Virus record (IMG/VR): IMGVR_UViG_3300038620_000086 | Span: 1-64,000 of that record | Reading direction: 5' to 3' (one strand) | DNA length: 64,000 nucleotides | Origin: a virus | The notes under the pieces: generated by a model | Told to the model about the DNA's origin: nothing | Database searches by the model: none | The model's input: the letters and a program-made list of their open reading frames with translations, nothing else | Program-made: the position numbers and the translations under genes | Part shown: in pieces, positions 35,369 through 43,015 of the stretch | How the letters are laid out: every line of letters begins with the position of its first letter | How positions within the stretch are numbered: the stretch's first letter is position 1

Positions 35369-35911
35369 TTATCCTTCGTAAAAGGCGATAAATGTTACAA
35401 CATTGTTTGCTTGAGGGGAGACGACAGAAATCTTGCTTAAGTCATCGATGGTGACAACTGTGGGTTCTTTTGGATCCAGTTCTCTTCCGTTATCACGGGT
35501 TACAGCATTGGCTCCCTCTGATGCACCAATGTAGACTGGTCCTTCATTGCTGGAGCTGGCTTTTACTTCACAATGAGACAAAGATCCAGAAGAAGGGATC
35601 TGTTGAGTTACTAGAGCTTTGCGTTCATCAGCCCTTTCCAAAGTAACCTGACCTGTAAAAACATTGTTAGGTGGATAAACTCGATCAACTGTTGAGTGTA
35701 AAGAGTCGCTTCCATCGATCTCCTCAATTAACCCTTTTACTGAGTCTAAAGCTTCCTCAACATTTTTAGGAAGTGCATAAATCTCGGTGAGTGTTGCCGC
35801 CCCTTGTTGCCACTTTCCTTGAAGGGTTTCGTCTGACCGAGAGTCAGGAATTTGCGTTCTCAGTGATAAGGTCTCTGTGTTTCCCTCTGACCCTTTTACT
35901 TTTATAGCCAT
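35369..35911 (-). CDS. small beta-rich virion protein (180 aa)
   Basis: Begins immediately after the fibre gene's TAG. The N-terminal 90 residues are mixed with a short helix (LPKNVEEALDSVKGLIEEI); the C-terminal 80 look like a compact beta module (EGPVYIGASEGANAV; PTVVTIDDLSKISVVS; NNVVTFIAFY) of the kind seen in phage decoration and fibre-tip proteins. It could cap or trimerise the preceding fibre or bind at the base of the propeller proteins that follow. No closer assignment is possible. Confidence 0.8.
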   Translation of the reverse strand: MAIKVKGSEGNTETLSLRTQIPDSRSDETLQGKWQQGAATLTEIYALPKNVEEALDSVKGLIEEIDGSDSLHSTVDRVYPPNNVFTGQVTLERADERKALVTQQIPSSGSLSHCEVKASSSNEGPVYIGASEGANAVTRDNGRELDPKEPTVVTIDDLSKISVVSPQANNVVTFIAFYEG

Positions 35912-38900
35912 CTAAATCATTCCTATTAAGTAGCTAGCTTCTTTAAATGTAAAATCTAATAACCCCCATTCGTAGTCCCCTTCTGGAGTTCCTTCTTTAT
36001 ACGTATAGTTCACTGGTATTAATTTTAACGGATCGTTAGGATTCGTTGCAAAAAGATAAGCCTTAATACTTGCCCTAGCTCTCCTCCATTCAGCTTCTTC
36101 GTCTTCTGAACCAGGAAAATAAGATAGTATATCCCCTCCTTCTAAAGGAGTGATACCAAGGTCAACATTCTCTAGATCATTAAGCCCAGCTTCAAGCGGA
36201 ACATTTCTTAGAAAACTTCCATCGCCAAAAAACGATCCCTGGAAAATTCCGTTGAGAGTGTTGCCAAAGACGTATATATTGCTGTTCCCGGCAAACACTG
36301 GTTTTCCTGCTTCGTTTAAGTCGAAATATTGAACCGCTCCGATATTGTCCTCTGGATCTTCCCTGTTACCTTGAGGAAATCGGATGTCGGGATTTCTGAC
36401 GTACAAAGTAGATTTACCTTCATCAGGATCCTTAATCGACGATGCACCAATACGATAAAACAACTTAGGAGGAGCATTAAACGGGACAGTAAACAGTACA
36501 GACTTTCCCGACACAGATGTAAGTTCGGCTAACCCGTTGTTAAATACACCATCTTCTTCTCCAAGATCATCACCATTCTCGTCAACTATCCGAAAACTGG
36601 CAATATCAACTCCTGCATTAGCCGACAGATTAAACCGATAGGTCATCCCCCTAAGAACTTGGATAGACCCAAAGCTTCTCCCATTAAGAGTAACTAGACT
36701 AGAAGCGCTATAATTAATGTCAACTTGAATGATTGGTCCAGCCCTTCGATCCACATACCGCTTCACTGCTGTCTGCGTCGGAACTGTATTAGGACCGGGT
36801 TCCCCCTCCTGGACATCGGGTCGATCAGAAGATAGATCTGTATTGTCCGATACCTCATTAACCTTAACGCCAACAGAACCAAGCGGCGTTGTAAACGGTC
36901 CTAACTCTTCAACGTTTGTTAAGCTAAAACGTTCGGTTGAGAAACTTACTGCCCCGGTTGCTTGGTCAACTGAGAAAAAAGGACCAACCAAAAAGTTACC
37001 TTTCTCATCACTAGCCGAATAGAAGACCTGACCAAAGTCAACACGCTTAGCAACATTCTCGGGAACTAAGGTTCCAGACCCACCAACATTTCTTGGTAGC
37101 CTAGTACCAGTTCCAATATAACCAAAATCGTGTGACGTCATACGGACTACAGACCGAAATTCATAGACCCCAGAAGTATCACTTTCATCCTCTAGGTTTC
37201 CAAAGGGAGAGATGACATTTGGGGATGATACCTGGATACTTTCCCAACTAGGATTAACTAGTACCTTTATATAAACCGTCCCATCATTGGTTACAAACCT
37301 TGAAACTGTAAGAATCTCTACCGGCTTAGACCCATCGTCGATCCGAATTAAAGCACCAACCTTAGGATCAGCTCTTACAACCTCGTTAGTAGGATTGTAG
37401 ACTGGATCTTCTATAACGGCATAGTTGTTAATAATCCTATCATCGCTAATGGACTCGCCAGCTTCCTCATAACCACTTCCTCCGGGTTCTTTTGGTAATT
37501 TTCCTTGACCTTCTAAGGTCTTTGTATAGGTGTGCCCAATCCAAATACGTTTAGCAGTGATCTCTGGCGTATTGTCAGGAGTACGGAATTTATCCTGCCC
37601 AAGATATCCTTCTGCTTTAACACCATACACCCCGAACCCGTTTGAACAGTTTAGAGCCCGTATTTCTCCGCCATTCCTGGAGTATAGCCCGTTGTTGGTG
37701 AAATACGTAAAAACCGATACACATTCAGCGTTAGCGATACCCTCGCACAATATGCCGTAGCCGTTCAGATTGACTTGAGTATAGTCATTAAACTGCATGA
37801 GCCTTGACTTGGGCGGATCAAAGCTCAGGCGAGTTCTAGGATCCAGCCTAAATCCATCAACGTGAGCACCCCCTCCTCCATTTCGACGTTGCCAAGGATC
37901 TTTCCTAACACTGGCCCAAGGACGAATATAGGATTGGCATTCGTGGCGATCCTCCTCATTATGATCCTCACCCGGCAAAGGTCTTAATGTCTTGACATGG
38001 AGAAGGTCATTAATCTGACTTTTCTTACAGTAGGCATTAGTAACCTTCATTGTAGTATCTCCAGGTTCAACATTCCTCTTAAGTCGAACCATGAACTGGT
38101 TGTCCGTGGGACGATCATTTCTAATCTCCTCGAACCAGAGTTCTTCGCCCTCTTCCTCGCTTCCTTCTTCGCGCCCAACGTAAGTGCGGTCAATATCCTC
38201 GGGATTTAATAGCTCGATTACATCATTATCTGGGTCTTTTGTTCGTTCTTCTAACTGGTATGCAACATAGTTGCTCTCTGCTATCTTATGGAATTTGCCG
38301 ACTTTTAGCTTTGTTGACCCCTTGGAAGCATTCTCGGTGAGAACAAATAACTCTGTAAACAAAGGATGCTGGTAATGGATAGTTGACCCTTGGGTAAAGG
38401 AATAAGATACAAATAGCGGGTCTCCCTGGACTCTTGGGTTTTCAACATCAATGCTTGTATCTCCAACTTTGACCTCAGAAGAAACCACCATTTCTACTAC
38501 CCTCTTTTCCTGGTTAGAGATATATAAACGGCTACCGGAGGGAATGTTTTCCTTAGAAGGCTCGATGTTTATACTTGATACCTTAGTTTTCTTTTCTAAG
38601 GACTGGCGAAGTAAACTGAATGGTACTGCTCTTGGGTCTCCCAAATAGATTTGGTCACCTCGTTCCAAATTCAAGGGGATAGGATCAACATCTATTTCCT
38701 CAATCTTGTCTCCTGGGCGGAATAGATAGTTGTCGTAGACTGTGTTGGGGTTATATAACTTTACCTCTCCATCAACAAAGTTATTGTTTTCAATCTGGTA
38801 GTAGAGGTTTAGATCATTAGGATTGACTCCTCGAAGGTCAAGTTCTGTATAGCTTGGGCTCCTACTAGTCACCAGGTCACTCTCTTCAAAGTTAGATAAA

Positions 38901-40120
38901 TCTGAGGTGAATCTTATTGTCTTTCCTTGAGTATTCGGATCAATGGAGAAACGATAGCGACGCCCTACAGCTAGTCTCATTTGATGGTTGACTCGTCCAT
39001 CAACCTCTAGCATTAACGGTTGGTTAGTCTCGTTAGGATCGTAAGTAGGATGCCTGTCATCTTTAGGGATAGCCTTTATTACATTGTTCGACTCTACGAG
39101 GTCACTACTTTCTCTTGGAATTAGCTTACCCTTAGCCTTAGTAAGTTCTAATTTGAATAGCTGATGGACATCCCTACCGTCGTTGTAACTCGTTACGTTC
39201 TGAATGTAAGGACTTATCGTCTTTAAGTCGGCGTTCTTTCTAAACCCTAAAGTAAATCCAGGTTCAACGACCCCGCGAACTGTCATGTTTCTGATAATGC
39301 AGTCGTGAGTTACTTCGAAAAGGTTTGTACCACCGCCATTCCTATCATGAGTTGCCCCGCAAGTATCTGTTGTCGGGTAAACTCGCACCCTCCTTAATTC
39401 CTCGCCAATTAAAGAAGTTCTTGGTGGCAGCTCTAGAGGAGCCTCTTCGATGTATAGTCCGGAGTAGACGAATACTGTACAGTCTCCGCGTTGAACCTGC
39501 TCAGATTCTAGAGCCTCTTTAATCGTTAGATAAGGGCGGTCAAATGACCCGTCTCTTACAGAGGCATAGGGTTCACCAGTAGAGTTAACATAGACTGTAT
39601 TGGCTCTATGTCTTTCTGTAGACTGAATGTACTCTCGATATTTAAGGTTATTTAGGATCTGCCTAGATTCGTCATCTAAGGAGACTTCTAAAGATTCGGA
39701 ATCACCGACTCCTTTAGCTTTCTGACGATACTTAACTAGACCCTCGCCGATCCTCAGCTTTTCGTCTAAAGTATCAAGCTCGTCATCTCCCTCTGTTACT
39801 TTTAGCTTACCTTCCGAGCTGATCTGAAGCTTCTCCCCTTCAGAACCTTTTGAGGGATAAATCCTTATACCCGATCCTTCCAGGAAATTATCGCTCGTTA
39901 TCCCACTTTCAGATCCAGACCCAACTTCTTCCCAGTTTCCCTCGGGACTGGTGTTAAGATAGAATTTCCCATCGGAGGTATCAAATAAAAGTGCAGGAAC
40001 AATGCCAAAGTCAGATACACCAGAGTCCTCGCTATTAGGGTCTCCTTGGTAATCACCAGATCGAACCTCGATCTTGCGTCCCCAGTTTTGTCTTACCCAT
40101 TCAGCAAATGTTAGTGCCAT
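35912..40120 (-). CDS. large tail fibre/tailspike with beta-helix, cyanophage type (1402 aa)
   Basis: Residues 1-75 repeat the attachment module of the preceding fibre (RSGDYQGDPNSED; LLFDTSDGKFYLN). Residues about 177-290 match the start of a right-handed parallel beta-helix of the pectate-lyase type (TVYVNSTGEPYASVRDG; RPYLTIKEAL; DCTVFVYSGLYIEE; IIRNMTVRG). Around residues 777-840 (YTQVNLNGYGILCEGIANAE; CVSVFTYFTNNGLYSRNGG) and 1027-1060 (FGQVFYSASDEKGNFLVG; FFSVDQATGAVSF) the sequence resembles structural proteins of T4-like cyanophages. No catalytic triad is evident. Probably a receptor-binding fibre or spike, possibly polysaccharide-acting. Confidence 0.75.
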   Translation of the reverse strand: MALTFAEWVRQNWGRKIEVRSGDYQGDPNSEDSGVSDFGIVPALLFDTSDGKFYLNTSPEGNWEEVGSGSESGITSDNFLEGSGIRIYPSKGSEGEKLQISSEGKLKVTEGDDELDTLDEKLRIGEGLVKYRQKAKGVGDSESLEVSLDDESRQILNNLKYREYIQSTERHRANTVYVNSTGEPYASVRDGSFDRPYLTIKEALESEQVQRGDCTVFVYSGLYIEEAPLELPPRTSLIGEELRRVRVYPTTDTCGATHDRNGGGTNLFEVTHDCIIRNMTVRGVVEPGFTLGFRKNADLKTISPYIQNVTSYNDGRDVHQLFKLELTKAKGKLIPRESSDLVESNNVIKAIPKDDRHPTYDPNETNQPLMLEVDGRVNHQMRLAVGRRYRFSIDPNTQGKTIRFTSDLSNFEESDLVTSRSPSYTELDLRGVNPNDLNLYYQIENNNFVDGEVKLYNPNTVYDNYLFRPGDKIEEIDVDPIPLNLERGDQIYLGDPRAVPFSLLRQSLEKKTKVSSINIEPSKENIPSGSRLYISNQEKRVVEMVVSSEVKVGDTSIDVENPRVQGDPLFVSYSFTQGSTIHYQHPLFTELFVLTENASKGSTKLKVGKFHKIAESNYVAYQLEERTKDPDNDVIELLNPEDIDRTYVGREEGSEEEGEELWFEEIRNDRPTDNQFMVRLKRNVEPGDTTMKVTNAYCKKSQINDLLHVKTLRPLPGEDHNEEDRHECQSYIRPWASVRKDPWQRRNGGGGAHVDGFRLDPRTRLSFDPPKSRLMQFNDYTQVNLNGYGILCEGIANAECVSVFTYFTNNGLYSRNGGEIRALNCSNGFGVYGVKAEGYLGQDKFRTPDNTPEITAKRIWIGHTYTKTLEGQGKLPKEPGGSGYEEAGESISDDRIINNYAVIEDPVYNPTNEVVRADPKVGALIRIDDGSKPVEILTVSRFVTNDGTVYIKVLVNPSWESIQVSSPNVISPFGNLEDESDTSGVYEFRSVVRMTSHDFGYIGTGTRLPRNVGGSGTLVPENVAKRVDFGQVFYSASDEKGNFLVGPFFSVDQATGAVSFSTERFSLTNVEELGPFTTPLGSVGVKVNEVSDNTDLSSDRPDVQEGEPGPNTVPTQTAVKRYVDRRAGPIIQVDINYSASSLVTLNGRSFGSIQVLRGMTYRFNLSANAGVDIASFRIVDENGDDLGEEDGVFNNGLAELTSVSGKSVLFTVPFNAPPKLFYRIGASSIKDPDEGKSTLYVRNPDIRFPQGNREDPEDNIGAVQYFDLNEAGKPVFAGNSNIYVFGNTLNGIFQGSFFGDGSFLRNVPLEAGLNDLENVDLGITPLEGGDILSYFPGSEDEEAEWRRARASIKAYLFATNPNDPLKLIPVNYTYKEGTPEGDYEWGLLDFTFKEASYLIGMI

Positions 40121-40121
40121 A

Positions 40122-42614
40122 TTAGATTCTTTCTTCTACATCTACAGTTATCTCCCCAGAAGCTAAATTCTTTAGCTCTGGGTTATTGAATTGAATTGTG
40201 CTTGGTGCATTAAACTTGATCTGAGCTGGATCTCCCCCAAACTCTGATACCAAGAAAAAGTCAAGTGGCGGGTTAGAAGATTCGACGACAAGGTTGTCGG
40301 GATTAACAACAGTTATGCCGACGTCGAGAGTAGAAGTGCTAAAGGTGTCGAAGGTGTAACTTTGAGGTCTAAATCCTCGAATCTGATATTGCCCCGTTCG
40401 GGTTACTGTTCTGTTGGCAAGGTTAGTAATTTCTACTTGAAAGCTATACGAAGCACTTTGATGGACGTCTTGGTTGTTAACCCGAATAATTAACTCCCAG
40501 TTGGATCGACTAGCTTTCTCGTTAATCTGTTGGAAAGTACCTTGATCATCACCAATTGATCCACTAACGTAAGAGACATTGAGTAATTGCTGGTCAAAAG
40601 AAAGCGCGATCGCGTGGTCAATGCCGCCCTCATCAGAACGGAGTGGAGGATTGGGCTGACCTGATTTCCAGTCGGGTTCGTTGTGAGCGATCTGAACTAG
40701 GGTACTTGCCTGATTCTGAGAGCCATTTGCGTTCCGAGTCACCTGAAAAGTAAGGTTATTCCCACTAACTCGATATCCTTGTGATCTGCCATTACTATTG
40801 AGGGAGGCTAGAATTGTCAAATTAGAGTCATCATCAGTCGTTGACAGCTCGGATGATGTAATCTGCTGGGTATCAGCATTATTTACAAAATATTCGATAC
40901 TTGCCTCCTCAGAGTCTTTTAGGGCTTCCTGACCGTCGGGATAAACCGGAGAGTTAAGGTTAACTGTTGGTTTAAGGTTATTAAGAGTTACAGTGTTATC
41001 TGTTTCCACTTTGGGAGAAAGGGCGCCGTTACTAGCCGTTTCTACTCTCAGTTTTCCTTTTAGATCTTGAGGAGTCGTCCCTCGGTTAGCAACTACAACT
41101 TCCCTTGTCACCTGGCTTGTAGCTCCAAAGGTGAAGGTCTGAGATTTAAGAGCCCCAAAGTCAAAGATGATCAATTTGACGAACGGTTCGTCAGCCTCAA
41201 CGGTTAACTCAATCTTGTCATTCTCTTTTAACTCCGACTGAATTCCCCCATTAGGTCCGCGAGGATAAATGCCAGAAAACTCTGCTAAGGTTATATTAGC
41301 GGGTTGAGTTCCACTAAATGGAAGGACAGTTTTCCCTCCGTTTCCCTCAATTTGGATTTCTTTTGGGTCAGAGAAATCTAAATCGAGATCAACCGTTGCT
41401 GTAAACCTACGGTCACCTTCTATCTGCTGGTAGTTAGAGAAAGGAACACCATTAGCAGTATAGTTACCACGATATTTTTTCCCTCCGTCAAACTCAATCT
41501 TAACTGTTACTTTACTAGTCGTCGTTGAGAACGATTCTACAACCCGACTGACTGTTTCACTACGACTAAGATTTACTGTTTCCTCAGAATCTTGAGGGAA
41601 AACATCAACGACAAAAACACTAGAGGAACCAATATTTTCAAAGTCAGGTTTATTCGTTAGATCTTGGTAATCCCCCGATGTCGCTACTGGTTCTAGATCA
41701 GGCTTGTCGGACAGATCCGAATAAGAACCGGACGTAGCAACTGGTTTCAGATCCGGCTTGTCACTAAGATTCTCATAGGAGATATCAGGTTTATCGGTAA
41801 GATCAGAATAGGATCCACTAAAGGCAATGGGATGGAAGGTCGGAGTTCCTGAAAGGTCATTATAGTTTCCAGTGAAAGCGACCTGAGAGAAGTCCGGGGT
41901 TCCAACTAAGCTTTGATAAGATCCAGTAAAAGCAACAGGTTGTAGGTTTGGACGATTGATTAGATCCTGATAGTTGCCGGTACGAGCGACCCTCTCTAGG
42001 CTTGGCTTGTCAATGAGATCCTCGTAGGAACCTGTTTTGGCAACTTGTTTGAAGTCTGGTTTATCGCTAAGGCTTTCAAAAGACCCAGTGAAAGCAACCT
42101 CACTAAGGGAATCCTGGTCAACATCAATCTGAATCGTGTTACTAGAGGGATCGGTAGTGATATCGACACCAGTTCCAGGAACTAGGTTAAGTAGATCCTC
42201 ACCGCTAGCGACAATATTGCTTTGTCTGGGAACAGCTATTGTCTTAAAGTGTGACCCCAGGGAGACTTCTACTTCACCATCGTCTGTTTCTTCAACCAAT
42301 AAACCAGAATCCGAGTCGAAACGAAGTGTACTAGTTGCAAACCGAGTTGGTGTCTCGCCTGGAGTTTGCGAACCAACAACGTCTATCCCTGCTTCAATAT
42401 TAACCCCGTCAAGATCTCCTGAAGTTAGAATTCTCCTCCAACTTCCATTGACCTTTTTATAGAGGTTTCCGGTATCACGATCAAATAGAAGGTCATAGGG
42501 AGCCCCAAAAGCTTCTACTGAGTCAGGATTTCCGTTGTAATTACCTGATCGCAGTGTCTGTTTGCTTGGCCAGTTCTCTATTATGAATTTTTCTAAAGAC
42601 TGGATATCAACCAT
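40122..42614 (-). CDS. tail fibre with 18-residue repeats and Ig-like C terminus (830 aa)
   Basis: Residues 1-75 are an N-terminal attachment module shared with the 1402-aa fibre (LRSGNYNGNPDS; LLFDRDTGNLY). Residues about 172-330 carry eight 18-residue repeats with consensus GSY.DL.DKPDL..VA.T, a motif known from many phage long tail fibres and probably an elongated trimeric shaft. Residues 455-830 are Ig-like beta modules homologous to the C terminus of the 1256-aa spike protein (ELKENDKIELTVEADEP against ELKTGDEVTFRVLANEP). A single nucleotide is shared by the upstream stop and this ATG. The role is host contact, as a fibre anchored by the shared N-terminal module. Confidence 0.8.
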   Translation of the reverse strand: MVDIQSLEKFIIENWPSKQTLRSGNYNGNPDSVEAFGAPYDLLFDRDTGNLYKKVNGSWRRILTSGDLDGVNIEAGIDVVGSQTPGETPTRFATSTLRFDSDSGLLVEETDDGEVEVSLGSHFKTIAVPRQSNIVASGEDLLNLVPGTGVDITTDPSSNTIQIDVDQDSLSEVAFTGSFESLSDKPDFKQVAKTGSYEDLIDKPSLERVARTGNYQDLINRPNLQPVAFTGSYQSLVGTPDFSQVAFTGNYNDLSGTPTFHPIAFSGSYSDLTDKPDISYENLSDKPDLKPVATSGSYSDLSDKPDLEPVATSGDYQDLTNKPDFENIGSSSVFVVDVFPQDSEETVNLSRSETVSRVVESFSTTTSKVTVKIEFDGGKKYRGNYTANGVPFSNYQQIEGDRRFTATVDLDLDFSDPKEIQIEGNGGKTVLPFSGTQPANITLAEFSGIYPRGPNGGIQSELKENDKIELTVEADEPFVKLIIFDFGALKSQTFTFGATSQVTREVVVANRGTTPQDLKGKLRVETASNGALSPKVETDNTVTLNNLKPTVNLNSPVYPDGQEALKDSEEASIEYFVNNADTQQITSSELSTTDDDSNLTILASLNSNGRSQGYRVSGNNLTFQVTRNANGSQNQASTLVQIAHNEPDWKSGQPNPPLRSDEGGIDHAIALSFDQQLLNVSYVSGSIGDDQGTFQQINEKASRSNWELIIRVNNQDVHQSASYSFQVEITNLANRTVTRTGQYQIRGFRPQSYTFDTFSTSTLDVGITVVNPDNLVVESSNPPLDFFLVSEFGGDPAQIKFNAPSTIQFNNPELKNLASGEITVDVEERI
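41177..41193. repeat. 17-bp palindrome TGACGAACGGTTCGTCA
   Basis: Exact copy of the element at 16669-16685. The two 8-base arms pair around one central base. Here it is inside the 830-aa fibre gene, encoding Ala-Asp-Glu-Pro-Phe-Val-Lys in the first Ig-like strand. Confidence 0.7.
41641..42105 (-). repeat. tail-fibre shaft repeats (8 full units of 18 aa)
   Basis: Eight consecutive 54-bp units encode variants of GSYSDLSDKPDLEPVATS, with one partial extra unit (ISYENLSDKPDLKPV) wedged between the sixth and the next. The units diverge at third codon positions, so the array is old and probably stable. The DKP turns and alternating polar/hydrophobic pattern suit an extended fibre shaft. Confidence 0.85.
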
Positions 42615-43015
42615 TAATACTCTTCTATTGAAAGATCTCCGCTATTAATCGTAAAAACCTCACCATCTTCGATCTCTACCTCTGTATCTAATTGGTCAAC
42701 AAAATAGGAGTTTCCAGATGATGGGCTATCCCAGAGAACGAGGTAACGAACGGTAACGGTTGCTCCACTGCTGTTCGTCAAACTATAGCTAGACAGATTG
42801 TCAACTTTACCCCCTCCCTGATCAGACCAGTTATTAACCTCCAATCTTTGACCTTCCTGCCAAGTAATTGGGAATAAAGTGTTTTTTTCGGGATCATTCC
42901 CAGGGTTACTAGAATAAAATTCCACCCAGAATCCCCCATTAGGTGTTAAGGGCTGAGATCCACTAAAAAATATGTACTCCTGAAGTTGCTGCTTATAGCG
43001 ATTTGTTTTAGGCAT
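42614..43015 (-). CDS. small tail-fibre adaptor-like protein, paralogue 1 (133 aa)
   Basis: A 133-aa beta protein starting MPKTNRYKQQLQ. It is clearly paralogous to the 126-aa protein encoded at 15999-16379: both start MPKT, both have an aromatic-acidic strand then NPGNDPE or DPGSDPE, a central W motif, a 'VRYLVLW / VRYFVLW' strand and a C-terminal 'DLSIEE / DLEIKE' strand. The pattern recalls the small tail-fibre or tip-attachment family whose members end in a similar 'G..f.i..gdL.i' strand. It overlaps the baseplate gene upstream by 8 nt and the first long fibre gene by 1 nt. Each copy may attach a different fibre. Confidence 0.6.
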   Translation of the reverse strand: MPKTNRYKQQLQEYIFFSGSQPLTPNGGFWVEFYSSNPGNDPEKNTLFPITWQEGQRLEVNNWSDQGGGKVDNLSSYSLTNSSGATVTVRYLVLWDSPSSGNSYFVDQLDTEVEIEDGEVFTINSGDLSIEEY

